Shown: one piece after another, positions 24,821-33,301 of the stretch
Layout: each line of letters begins with the position of its first letter
Position numbering within the stretch: the first letter of the stretch is position 1
DNA from: Microcaldota archaeon
GTDB lineage: Archaea; Micrarchaeota; Micrarchaeia; Micrarchaeales; CABMGC01
Assembly (NCBI GenBank): GCA_028866995.1
Contig: JAGWHD010000001.1
Span: forward strand, 247,218 to 311,217
Direction: 5' to 3'
DNA length: 64,000 bases
Notes under the pieces: model-generated
Databases searched by the model: none
What the model saw: only the letters and a program-made list of their open reading frames with translations
What the model was told of the DNA's origin: nothing
Translations under genes and position numbers: made by a program

Positions 24821-26833
24821 GTGAGCTTAGATGGGAAAATCGACGGGACTTCAGCCACTGAAATAATAGACCAGAACCTTGTCATAAACATCAACAACAA
24901 GAGGCCTGAGCAGCCTGCTGACAGCACCGACTATTCAGGCAACCCGATCCTTGCGCCGTACCACAGGAGCCTCGAGGAGATAGCGAAGATGCCTGTGCTC
25001 GAGAGGACCAAGACAGTATGTCCTGAATGCAAGCTTATCGTAGACGGTGTCATCTACAAGGACGGCGAGAACGTCATGATAAGGAAGACGTGCGAGGAGC
25101 ACGGCATGACCGTCGAGAAGTACTGGGAGGACTACGAGATGTACGTCAAGATGAGGAATTACAATTATTACGGAAGGGGATTCGACAACCCGAACTACAT
25201 AAACAAGGGCGAGAACTGCCCGTTCGACTGCGGTATATGCGAGAGGCACAAGTCGCACACCGGACTCGCTAACGTCGTAATAACGAACAGGTGCCACCTC
25301 TCATGCTGGTACTGCTTCTTCTACGCAAAGGAGGGAGAGCCCATCTACGAGCCTACGCGTGATGAGATAGGGAAGATATTCAAGGTCCTCAGGACGCAGA
25401 AGCCGATACCGGCCAACGCGCTGCAGATAACCGGCGGTGAACCTACAATGAGGAGCGACCTTGTCCAGATAGTGCAGATGGCCAAGGACGCGGGCTTCGA
25501 CCAGATACAGCTCAACACGACCGGCATCAACATAGGCGCAAACCCTACCGAGGCCATGAGGCTGAAGCATGCGGGAGTGAGCTGCCTGTACATGTCCTTC
25601 GACGGAGTGAGCAAGAGGGCGAACCCGAAGAACCACTGGGAGGTGCCTTCGACGCTCGAGGCGTGCAGGAAGGCCAACCTTGGCGTCGTCATGGTGCCTA
25701 CGGTCATCAGGGGCATAAACGACCACGAGCTAGGGGACATGATAAACTTCGCGCTGAACAACATAGACATAGTGAAGGCAGTAAACTTCCAGCCTGTCTC
25801 GCTGGTGGGAAGGATGCCTTCTAGGCTCAGGGAGAAGCAGAGGATATCCATTCCTGGAGCCATCAAGCAGATAGAGGAGCAGACGGATGGGGTCATAACG
25901 AAGGAGGACTGGTTCTCGGTGCCATATGTAGGCGGGATAAACAAGTTCATAGAGGCATTGTCAGGCGAGTACAAGTACGACCTTTCCATCCACTTCGCAT
26001 GCGGAGCGGGCTGCTACCTCTTCCTGGATAACAACAACAAGATAGTTCCGTTGACAAGATTCATCGATGCGCCAGGTCTCATGGAGCACCTGCAGGCCTC
26101 GATCAACGAGATGGACGGCAAGGGCAAGCTCCAGAGGAGGCTCATAGCGCTCAAGGCGATAACCGGCATAAACAGGTACATAGACAAGAGCAAGCAGCCG
26201 AAGTCGCTCAACTTCAGCAAGCTCTTCATGAGCCTGATACTGAAGCACGATTTCGCGACGATGAGCAAGTTCCAGCTGAAGAGCCTGTTCCTGGGAATGA
26301 TGCACTTCCAGGACGAGTATACATACGACATAAAGAGGGTCGAGAAGTGCGACATCCACTACGCGATGCCTGATGGAAGAGTGCTTCCTTTCTGCACGTT
26401 CAACGTGTTCCCAGAGGTATACAGGGACAAGATACAGAAGCAGTACTCCATACCTTCGAAGGAATGGGAGAACATGCACCATGACTGGACCTACAAGTCC
26501 GACAAGTACACGCGCAACGTCAAGGAGCTCGAGGCCAGCGACATCTACAAGAAGACCTATGTCGAGGCAACTGACTACTTCAAGCTTCCTGTCAATGTGG
26601 CAGAGGCGCAGCAGATAATGGCCCTGAGGGGAAGAACAAGGGCATCAAGCGCTGCGTCAGAGGAGGCCTTCATGCACAAGATGGAGGCTGCGCAGCACAA
26701 GCACATGCCTGCGCACATCCAGGCCGCAATGAAGAAGGAGGATGAATCGTGCGCCTGCGGGAACGGTGCAGGGGCGTGCGGATGCGGCAAGGCCGAGGCT
26801 GGCGGGGAAGGCTGCGGATGCGGCGCCTGCTGA
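24821..26833 (+). CDS. tes: Tes-like radical SAM enzyme (tetraether lipid synthase family)
   Basis: A 670-aa radical SAM protein of the MJ0619/Tes family. Its N-terminal metal site (VCPECK at 66-71, CEEHG at 91-95) and ENCPFDCGICERHKSHT (about 131-147) are family hallmarks. The SAM cluster motif is CHLSCWYC (Cys158, 162, 165), followed by TGGEP. Tes joins two archaeol tails C-C to make GDGT tetraether lipids. The last 25 residues form an unusual Cys/Gly-rich tail (CACGNGAGACGCGKA). The start is GTG with AAGGTG upstream and TATA-like TTTATACC near 24780. Confidence 0.85.
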   Translation: MSLDGKIDGTSATEIIDQNLVININNKRPEQPADSTDYSGNPILAPYHRSLEEIAKMPVLERTKTVCPECKLIVDGVIYKDGENVMIRKTCEEHGMTVEKYWEDYEMYVKMRNYNYYGRGFDNPNYINKGENCPFDCGICERHKSHTGLANVVITNRCHLSCWYCFFYAKEGEPIYEPTRDEIGKIFKVLRTQKPIPANALQITGGEPTMRSDLVQIVQMAKDAGFDQIQLNTTGINIGANPTEAMRLKHAGVSCLYMSFDGVSKRANPKNHWEVPSTLEACRKANLGVVMVPTVIRGINDHELGDMINFALNNIDIVKAVNFQPVSLVGRMPSRLREKQRISIPGAIKQIEEQTDGVITKEDWFSVPYVGGINKFIEALSGEYKYDLSIHFACGAGCYLFLDNNNKIVPLTRFIDAPGLMEHLQASINEMDGKGKLQRRLIALKAITGINRYIDKSKQPKSLNFSKLFMSLILKHDFATMSKFQLKSLFLGMMHFQDEYTYDIKRVEKCDIHYAMPDGRVLPFCTFNVFPEVYRDKIQKQYSIPSKEWENMHHDWTYKSDKYTRNVKELEASDIYKKTYVEATDYFKLPVNVAEAQQIMALRGRTRASSAASEEAFMHKMEAAQHKHMPAHIQAAMKKEDESCACGNGAGACGCGKAEAGGEGCGCGAC

Positions 26834-26887
26834 GCCCGTAGGAAAGCTTTATACATCTCCATTGAGATGCCTTATCGAGGTGAAAGG

Positions 26888-27577
26888 ATGGACCATAGGG
26901 ACAACCTGAACAAGGGCAACGCCTACATGAAGGACCTTGAGGCTGACGGCGAGTTCAACGACATGATAACGGAGAACGGGAGGACGTTCAGGGTGCCTTA
27001 CAGGATGGTGAAGGAGGTAATCTTCAAGAACATAAAGAAGGAAGAGATGAAGGACATGGAGCACTCAGCAAGGCTCCAGTACAGGTTGCTCCTCATGGAC
27101 CCGATACTCAAGGCGAAGGTCGAATTCAACAAGCAGAGGGTCATCATCGTATACAATCCCGTCGGCGCGGACAACAGGAAGGAGAAGATAAGCGAGCGCG
27201 AGCTTATAGAGTTCCTTGCCAAGGAGGGCGTCAACGTCGACAAGAGCTCGATGGAGGAACGGGATGTCGACTACTACAACGAGATATACAAGTACCAGTT
27301 CGAGCCGGAATCGATAAGGGAGCACCCTCCGTACGGATACACGAGGGAGCAGTGGAAGCAGATGAAGCCCTCGTGGGAGAAGATGAGGGACGAGGCTGAG
27401 GCCGCCAAGATCGAGAAGTTCCACGCGTGGCAGCAGGGCTTCGTGGAGAAGCACCCGGAGCTGCACGCAGAGCAGGGCTTCGTGCCGCAGAAGAAGAAAA
27501 AGGCAGGCCTCATGGAGAGGATCTTCGGCAAGAAGAAGGAGGAGAAGGAGAAGGGCTTCTGGTTCCACGGCGCCTGA
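26888..27577 (+). CDS. Hypothetical charged protein downstream of tes
   Basis: A 229-aa soluble, highly charged protein with no recognised domain. The middle (KAKVEFNKQRVIIVYNP) resembles a short beta-rich core, and the C-terminal third is helical and Lys/Glu-rich with a basic KKKKAGLMERIFGKKKEEKEK stretch. GAGGTG sits 6 nt before the ATG at 26888, and TATA-like CTTTATACAT is at 26846-26855; the track's start at 26867 is upstream of the Shine-Dalgarno site. It directly follows tes on the same strand, so a lipid-related role is conceivable but unsupported. Confidence 0.6.
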   Translation: MDHRDNLNKGNAYMKDLEADGEFNDMITENGRTFRVPYRMVKEVIFKNIKKEEMKDMEHSARLQYRLLLMDPILKAKVEFNKQRVIIVYNPVGADNRKEKISERELIEFLAKEGVNVDKSSMEERDVDYYNEIYKYQFEPESIREHPPYGYTREQWKQMKPSWEKMRDEAEAAKIEKFHAWQQGFVEKHPELHAEQGFVPQKKKKAGLMERIFGKKKEEKEKGFWFHGA

Positions 27578-27649
27578 ATACGGCAAAGCTACCCAAGGAG
27601 AACGTTAATATACGTGGGCAGCGGCAGCATTATTTCACTGTGATGGCAT

Positions 27650-28369
27650 ATGCTGGTTGAGGCAGGAACCCTGCGCACGATAGGCAGATATCCTGTAAAG
27701 AGCATGGCTAGGGACGAGATGGGGAGGGCTGCAGTGCTCGAGCACGGCATTCACGGCGACAGGGTATACCACTTCGCCGACCAGTCAAGGAATGAGGGCA
27801 AGGCCTCGTGGATAACGGCGAGGAGAATAAGCGGCCTTGTGCTTTACAAGCCACAGTTCATAAGCGTGCCCTATAACGTAGAGGTGACCACGCCCTCCGG
27901 ACACCTGTGGAACGCCGAGAACCCAAAGCTCGCCGCAGAGATATCCAAGCTTTACGGCAAGGATGTGGAGCTGAGGTCGACGCCGGATGGCACCATGGAC
28001 CAGAGCCCGATCTCGATGATAAGCATGCAGACTGTAAGGGCCCTATCCAGGGAGATGGGCGCTCTTCTTGGATCGAAGATTGACCTTGATCCCTGGAGGT
28101 TCAGGGCGAACCTATACGTAGACTGGCATGCCGAAGGCGCGTTCTTCGAGGACACGCTGGTGGGCAGGGAGATGGTAATAGGGACAGCGGCGTTCAGGAT
28201 CGTCGGAAGAGACCCAAGATGCGTGATGATAGACATAGATCCGGATAATGCTGAGAAGGTAGACCTTTACAGGCTTGTCCAGAGGGAGCATGAGAGGCAT
28301 GCGGGGGTGTATGCCGAGGTGCTGCGCGACGGGGTAATCGCGAGGCAGGATCCCGTGTACATCATCTGA
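27650..28369 (+). CDS. MOSC-domain protein (YcbX-like)
   Basis: A 239-aa protein with an N-terminal MOSC beta-barrel (GRYPVKSM, a diagnostic segment) and a MOSC domain ending in GRDPRCVMIDID, whose conserved Cys is the proposed molybdenum-sulfur carrier residue. Relatives include the YcbX and mARC proteins, which reduce N-hydroxylated compounds with a molybdenum cofactor. GTGAT lies before the ATG, with TATA-like GTTAATATACG at 27604. It overlaps the convergent DHH gene by 8 bp. No Moco synthesis genes are in the window. Confidence 0.85.
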   Translation: MLVEAGTLRTIGRYPVKSMARDEMGRAAVLEHGIHGDRVYHFADQSRNEGKASWITARRISGLVLYKPQFISVPYNVEVTTPSGHLWNAENPKLAAEISKLYGKDVELRSTPDGTMDQSPISMISMQTVRALSREMGALLGSKIDLDPWRFRANLYVDWHAEGAFFEDTLVGREMVIGTAAFRIVGRDPRCVMIDIDPDNAEKVDLYRLVQREHERHAGVYAEVLRDGVIARQDPVYII

Positions 28370-29759
28370 CTGACTTGAGCCTCTCGACAAGCGCCTTTAT
28401 GACCTCCTTCTTCGACTCCTTATTGTAAACCTTTATGCTTGCCGCGCAGTCATGCCCTCCCCCTGCTTCTATCTCGTCGGGTTTTGACGACTTGAGTTCT
28501 GATATTATCGGCAGTATGCTCATGGTGCTGCATACTTTCTTGCTTAGCCTTATGGAGATGTACGAACCTGCGTGCACTATAACCGCGCATTCCCCGTTGC
28601 CGGATTCCATGACCTTGTCCAGCAGCCTCGTGGCGAACCTTCCGGGCAGCGGGTACTTAGAGTCGTGGTCCCTTATGTCCTCGAAATCCAGGAGATATAT
28701 GGCATATCCTTCTGCCTTGTACTGCTTGAGGTACGGCAGCGCCCTGTCCAGCGCCTCCTCCAGCCTCATCTTTGCGTAGTTGTACAGTTCGTTCCTTCTC
28801 TTCCCGTCTCCCAGCACCACGTCGAGCTCCTTTGGGGTGATGTCGTTGCCCGTGTACCCGTAGACTATCCTCGGGTCGCTCGTGAGCAGGTCCATTATCA
28901 TCGAGAGCTCGTATCCCTTTGCCTTCTCGTCGGCGTACCTGCTGTAGTCGCCTATGAATGAGGCGTTCTCGGTCTCCTTGGTATCCGTCTTGGAGAAGGT
29001 CTTCGCCAGCGCAGCTGCAAGGAAGCCCGCGGTGTAGTTGGAGTCGCCTCCGTTGTCCCACGGGTTTATGTAGTGCTCGAGAGACGTGCCTGAGAACCCC
29101 TCAGGTATTGGGTGGTGATCCAGCCAGACAACGTCGGCTCTCGTGCCTATCGACTCCATCCCGCTGTTGCTGTCCTTCGACGTCCCGAAGTCTATCATCA
29201 CCAGCAGCGGCTTCTCTATCGTCTCGTATCCGTTGAGCAGGAATGTGTCGTTGCCCGCGTCCTCCCTTGTGTAGGATACGCCCTTGTTCATGAGCCATAT
29301 GATGTTGGGGCATATGCCTACGCCTCTGTCCTTAAGCTCCCCTATTGACTTGTAGAGGGCGTAGGCGCCCCCGAGGCCGTCGCTGTCGTTGTGGAAACGG
29401 ACTATCACGGGAAGGCCCAGCAACAGCTTGCGGACCAGCAGCGATGCCGCGCTTGCCAGCCTCGGCCATATCCTCTCGGTTATCGAATCGACATCCCGTA
29501 TGCCGCTGGCATAGGGCTCAATTCCGCATACGCCGGCTGAAGCCTTTGATGCTGCGTCGAGAACCGATGACACGTATCCTTTGTCCTGCTCTATCAGCGC
29601 CGTGCTTATCCTGCCCTCTTCTTCCGTCTCAACAGTCTCTCCGGTATGCAGGGTTATGTCGCTCTGGCGGGCATCGGTCGAGACACCGTTTCCGTCAATC
29701 GAGGCCACGAAGTATTCGGTTGTCGAGCCGTGCCTTATGCATGATACTACCCCGCGCAA
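28362..29759 (-). CDS. DHH-family phosphoesterase (archaeal RecJ-like)
   Basis: A 465-aa DHH/DHHA1 protein. Motif I is RFHNDSDGLGG, the DHH motif is WLDHHPIPEG, and DHHA1 ends with the substrate-binding GGGHDCAASI. Archaeal relatives include RecJ-like nucleases (GAN) and nanoRNA/cyclic dinucleotide hydrolases; which applies is not clear, since the N terminus (about 1-100) is not a typical S1 or OB domain. The start is a TTG preceded by GTGATG, which overlaps the TGA of the upstream gene, so translation is probably coupled. Confidence 0.8.
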   Translation of the reverse strand: MRGVVSCIRHGSTTEYFVASIDGNGVSTDARQSDITLHTGETVETEEEGRISTALIEQDKGYVSSVLDAASKASAGVCGIEPYASGIRDVDSITERIWPRLASAASLLVRKLLLGLPVIVRFHNDSDGLGGAYALYKSIGELKDRGVGICPNIIWLMNKGVSYTREDAGNDTFLLNGYETIEKPLLVMIDFGTSKDSNSGMESIGTRADVVWLDHHPIPEGFSGTSLEHYINPWDNGGDSNYTAGFLAAALAKTFSKTDTKETENASFIGDYSRYADEKAKGYELSMIMDLLTSDPRIVYGYTGNDITPKELDVVLGDGKRRNELYNYAKMRLEEALDRALPYLKQYKAEGYAIYLLDFEDIRDHDSKYPLPGRFATRLLDKVMESGNGECAVIVHAGSYISIRLSKKVCSTMSILPIISELKSSKPDEIEAGGGHDCAASIKVYNKESKKEVIKALVERLKSVR

Positions 29760-29763
29760 TGCA

Positions 29764-30846
29764 TCACGTCACTGTCGTGTTCCTGTACTGCAGGCTCGTG
29801 TAGCAGGCGCTGCTGACTGTCCCGTTCTTTATGTATGAGCAGTAGACCGAGTCGTTGAGCTCCTGCGCCAGGGAGGAGTAGCAGCTGTACGAGTAGTTCG
29901 TCGGGAGCGTCGCGCATATGGTGGCGTTGCCGGTGCTTATCGCCTTGAGGGACATGTACGTGCTGTTGCACGACTGGTAGTCCCCGGTGGAGTTGTAGCA
30001 AGAGTATATCAGCTGGGTATAGTTTATCGTGCCGTATGCCTGGGAGCTGGAGCGCAGAGTGTCGTTGACCAGCGAAGCGCATATCCCTACGGCGGTGCCG
30101 TTGCCCGCTCCAGAGCAGTAAGAGAGGTTCTTGGACTGGTAGGCCACCGACGCTATGCAGAAGTCCCTGGCCCCTATCGTGACATTTCCGAACTCGTAGT
30201 AGTTGAGTATCGGCGCAAGGGTGAGATTAGCGCCGTGCGAAGCCGCTGCATCTGATACTATCCTGTTGGTTACTGAGTAGTTGGACCGCTGCATGACGCT
30301 GGAGCAGTATGAGACGTTGCCGGACTTGACTGCGAGCGACAGGTATATCGATGAGCTGCACTCGCTCCTGCCCAGCGGGTCGGATATCCCGTCGCATATG
30401 GCGCTTGAGTTGGAGGCGGCCGACATGGTCATCAGGCAGCTGTCCTTGACAGCCTGTGGGGCGTAGGAGCATAGCGTGTAATTTCCGGTAGCTATCGCAA
30501 GCGACTCGAAGCAGCTGCCCGACGCGTTGCTGTCGGAGATCTTGCCGCAGAGAGTTGCGTCGCTCAGGTTCTGCGCCATGGCGCCGTAGCATTGGTCGGC
30601 CGTGGCGCTCGGCAGGCTGGAGCACAATGTGCTGTTGCCTGTCGCGAACGCGAGAGTCTCGATGCAGCTGTACCTGTTTCCGATGAGAGGGCTTGACATG
30701 CACCTGTCAGCGGCAGAGCCTCCAGGCGAGAGAAGGAAGGAGAGCGCTGCCAGTGCCAGGATTATTATGACCACGGCGCCGTAAAGCCTGAGCTTCTCGT
30801 CATGGCCCATAGAATCCAGAAATGACTTGACGCCGTTCTCCTCCAT
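29764..30846 (-). CDS. Membrane-anchored Cys-repeat surface protein
   Basis: A 360-aa protein with a cytoplasmic N terminus, one membrane helix (about 22-40) and an ectodomain made of imperfect repeats of about 20-35 residues. Each repeat is built on C-x-x-x-LA-x-x-x-x-N-x-x-x-C (LAFATGNSTLC, LAIATGNYTLC, LAVKSGNVSYC, LKAISTGNATIC). More than 20 cysteines and many N-x-S/T sites suggest a disulfide-rich, glycosylated surface rod. No known family is recognised. A symmetric TATA box (CTTATATAAG) lies about 30 bp upstream. It is followed by the DHH gene after 4 nt. Confidence 0.7.
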   Translation of the reverse strand: MEENGVKSFLDSMGHDEKLRLYGAVVIIILALAALSFLLSPGGSAADRCMSSPLIGNRYSCIETLAFATGNSTLCSSLPSATADQCYGAMAQNLSDATLCGKISDSNASGSCFESLAIATGNYTLCSYAPQAVKDSCLMTMSAASNSSAICDGISDPLGRSECSSSIYLSLAVKSGNVSYCSSVMQRSNYSVTNRIVSDAAASHGANLTLAPILNYYEFGNVTIGARDFCIASVAYQSKNLSYCSGAGNGTAVGICASLVNDTLRSSSQAYGTINYTQLIYSCYNSTGDYQSCNSTYMSLKAISTGNATICATLPTNYSYSCYSSLAQELNDSVYCSYIKNGTVSSACYTSLQYRNTTVT

Positions 30847-30870
30847 TCAATTCCGATATGCCTACGCTTT

Positions 30871-30880
30871 CCAGGCTTAT
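30871..30880 (-). promoter_or_regulatory. Symmetric TATA box of the Cys-repeat gene
   Basis: CTTATATAAG is palindromic and sits about 30 bp before the ATG at 30846, in the 43-bp gap after the KaiC-like gene. Confidence 0.55.
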
Positions 30881-30889
30881 ATAAGTTGG

Positions 30890-31624
30890 CTACATCAGCG
30901 TGGAGACGTCGTCGGTAGTGAATATCTTGAAGCCCTCCGGGGTTATTTCGTACGGAGCGGTCACGAAGCTGTGCTTGTTGCCCCTCATCTTTATGACCTC
31001 TATGCCAGGTATCCTCCTCTGCTCCTGGACCATCTGGTACATGACTATTATCCCGTCGAAGATGAAGTATGTGCTCCTGAACCTGAGCCCCGTCCTCTCA
31101 GGGTCCGGCAGCTCCGATGTGAGCATCGATGTCACCCCGAGCCTCCTGAAGTTCGTAGCCATAGAGATCATGGACCTCCTGAACGACAGCTGGTCCTTGA
31201 CGAGCATCTCAAGTATGCTCGACGAGTCTATGACTATCCTTGTGGCCTTCTCGGATGTCACCAGCGACTCTATGTCGGACACGAGCTTCCCGAACTCGTA
31301 GTTGCTGTTCTCCGAGCTGCCGAAGAGCGATGTCTGCGGGTCCTCTCCCTCGACTATCAGATTCCTCGATTCCATCAGCTGGTCCATGTCTGTGAATGAA
31401 GAGAAAGCCTCCTTCGCGTTCTTGACGACCCTCTCAGGGCTCTCGTCAAGCGAGAAGAAGATGGACTTGTTGCCCATCTTGGCGTTCTTGTACAGGAACT
31501 CGAACGCAAGCAGGGTCTTTCCGGCTCCCGGACCTCCCGCGAGTATGACCTGGTTCTTCTGCGGTATGCCGCCGAACAGCATCGAGTCTAGTCCGTTTAT
31601 GCCAGTCTGGATTACATCCGCCAC
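30890..31624 (-). CDS. KaiC-like RecA-fold ATPase, second locus
   Basis: A 244-aa single-domain KaiC-type ATPase: entry segment TGINGLDSMLFGGIP, Walker A GGPGAGKT (30-37), SLDESPERV, and Walker B RIVIDSSSI. It differs from the copy at 9418 by lacking adjacent V4R genes. The track extends the ORF to 32041, but the extra N terminus is antisense to the next gene. A TATA box at 31656-31664 supports the GTG at 31624. It is divergent from the two-helix surface protein and lies upstream of the Cys-repeat gene. Confidence 0.85.
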   Translation of the reverse strand: MADVIQTGINGLDSMLFGGIPQKNQVILAGGPGAGKTLLAFEFLYKNAKMGNKSIFFSLDESPERVVKNAKEAFSSFTDMDQLMESRNLIVEGEDPQTSLFGSSENSNYEFGKLVSDIESLVTSEKATRIVIDSSSILEMLVKDQLSFRRSMISMATNFRRLGVTSMLTSELPDPERTGLRFRSTYFIFDGIIVMYQMVQEQRRIPGIEVIKMRGNKHSFVTAPYEITPEGFKIFTTDDVSTLM

Positions 31625-31655
31625 CGAACCACTTTTATTATTTTTTGCTGCATGG

Positions 31656-31664
31656 TTATTTATA
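31656..31664 (-). promoter_or_regulatory. TATA box of the second KaiC-like gene
   Basis: TATAAATAA on the minus strand is centred about 36 bp before the GTG at 31624 and shows that the long N-terminal ORF extension is not translated. Confidence 0.5.
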
Positions 31665-31684
31665 GCTGATGCTGAGATGCTACC

Positions 31685-32449
31685 ATGGACAGGAGACTGT
31701 TGCTCGTAGGCGTTGTTGTATTCGTATTCGGTTCTGCCATATCGTGGGTCGGGACCAGCCAGAGCATAGACCAGATATCCGGGGCGAGCGCAGGATACCA
31801 GGAAGCGGCGCTCGCTGCGGGCTCTGATGCCTATGTCCCTTTCTCGTCGAACGGTAGCACCACGCTTGTAAGCGCGTACGAGACCGTGCCCAACGCGTCG
31901 ATAGACTTCTACATAATGAACAGCTCGGCGTTCGCGTCGGTCAGCGGCACGGTGAATTCCGACGGCAGGCTGGAGCAGCAGGCCCGATCGCTGGTCGGCG
32001 GAGGGCTTGTCGCCATGATACTGGGGAGCAGCGCGGGCCAATATCCTTACACGTCGGTATACGGCAGTTTCATACCTGTGCCAGACTATTCAGCCAACTA
32101 TTCGAGGCTGCCTGAAGGCACCTACTACCTCGTTTTTGAGAACCCGACGCAGACCAACACTACAGTATTCTATTCCATTGTCATGAGCAACGCCTTCTCA
32201 TCCATACAGGGGCAGCTCACAGGCAGCTCCAGCGCCACTGGAGTGGTCGGCGTGCTCGTGGCAGTTGCAGGGCTAGCTGTCTGCGTTTACTCGTTATTCA
32301 GGAAGAGCGCCAGGAAGGAATCAGCTGGGCCCGCCCAGGAGGAGGTTGACAGGCTTTACGCAGGTGTTGAGAGAAGGGGCATCAAGGAGAAGAGGAAGGC
32401 ACGAAAGGGAACTGCTAAGAGGAAGCGGAGGAGGGGACAAGGTCGTTGA
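31685..32449 (+). CDS. Hypothetical two-helix surface protein with basic tail
   Basis: A 254-aa protein with an N-terminal membrane helix or uncleaved signal (LLLVGVVVFVFGSAISWVG), an ectodomain of about 160 residues rich in Ser, Tyr and N-x-S/T, a second helix (about 184-208) and a strongly basic cytoplasmic tail (KEKRKARKGTAKRKRRRGQGR). The ectodomain has a beta-rich composition (LPEGTYYLVFENPTQTNTTVFYS) reminiscent of jelly-roll modules, but no family is recognised. It is divergent from the KaiC-like gene. Confidence 0.6.
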   Translation: MDRRLLLVGVVVFVFGSAISWVGTSQSIDQISGASAGYQEAALAAGSDAYVPFSSNGSTTLVSAYETVPNASIDFYIMNSSAFASVSGTVNSDGRLEQQARSLVGGGLVAMILGSSAGQYPYTSVYGSFIPVPDYSANYSRLPEGTYYLVFENPTQTNTTVFYSIVMSNAFSSIQGQLTGSSSATGVVGVLVAVAGLAVCVYSLFRKSARKESAGPAQEEVDRLYAGVERRGIKEKRKARKGTAKRKRRRGQGR

Positions 32450-32506
32450 TTAACTTGCCCCGTTCCGTTGATTAGCTTAATAAACGTTCTTTGCAACTAT
32501 CCTTGC

Positions 32507-33196
32507 ATGGACAGCCTGCAGGAGAGGATAGCGGGAGAGATAACGCTCTCCGAAAGCCCTGGAAGCACGATGAAGAAGTGGAGGGAGCTGTTCGGTGTAT
32601 CGCAGGTTGAGCTCGCCAAGGCGCTCAAGATATCCACATCTACGATAAGCGACTACGAAGGGAACAGGAGGGCGAGCCCTGGTGCAGGCATAATCAAGAG
32701 GTTCGTGCACACGCTCTTCACCATAGACAGCAGCAAGGGAGGAGAGGTAACAAGGAACCTCGAGAAGTATAATCTTCCGGTAGAGAAGGAGCCGTTCTAC
32801 TCGGTGCACGACTTCTCGTCGCCGATAACCGGGACCGATTTCGCAAGGATAATAGACGCGAAGATAGTCGCGAACCCTTCATATCTGGACACGATCAAGC
32901 TGTTCGGCTACACACTCCTTGATAGCCTCAGGGTCATCCTGGAGGTATCGCCCAGCGACTATCCGAGGCTGTTCGGCACCACTAACGAGAGGGCCTTCGT
33001 CTTCGACCAGGTAAGCACAGGAAGGAGCCCCATGGTCGTGATAAGGGTTGCGCCGATAAAACCGAGGGTCGTTGTGATCCAGAACGTGGACAATGTTGAC
33101 AAGCTCGCGATAAAGATCTCGCAGATAGAGAAGATACCGCTGCTGACGACCAAGCTCAACGCGGAGCAGCTCAGGGCAAGACTGAACAACATCTGA
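32507..33196 (+). CDS. XRE-type HTH transcriptional regulator
   Basis: A 229-aa regulator. The Xre/Cro-type helix-turn-helix is at about 19-60 (MKKWRELFGVSQVELAKAL then STSTISDYEGNRRASPG). The C-terminal domain (about 95-229) is the alpha/beta effector module of archaeal HTH proteins of the COG1709 type. It probably binds DNA as a dimer; the ligand is unknown. The ATG at 32507 lies about 28 bp after TATA-like GCTTAATAAAC (32475-32485), so the mRNA is leaderless; the track's longer start is upstream of the promoter. Confidence 0.82.
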   Translation: MDSLQERIAGEITLSESPGSTMKKWRELFGVSQVELAKALKISTSTISDYEGNRRASPGAGIIKRFVHTLFTIDSSKGGEVTRNLEKYNLPVEKEPFYSVHDFSSPITGTDFARIIDAKIVANPSYLDTIKLFGYTLLDSLRVILEVSPSDYPRLFGTTNERAFVFDQVSTGRSPMVVIRVAPIKPRVVVIQNVDNVDKLAIKISQIEKIPLLTTKLNAEQLRARLNNI

Positions 33197-33301
33197 TAAC
33201 TGTTCCTTCCAAGGCATGTCTGCTGGTCTCTCACACGGGTACTGTTGTCCTTTCGTTGTTTTTCCAGAACAAATAGGTGTTCGTAGGCTCTGGCGCATGT
33301 C

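Noticed and set aside
31625-32041. N-terminal extension of the second KaiC-like ORF
   Set aside because: It is antisense to the 31685 gene, Arg-rich and unlike KaiC. A TATA box at 31656-31664 lies inside it.
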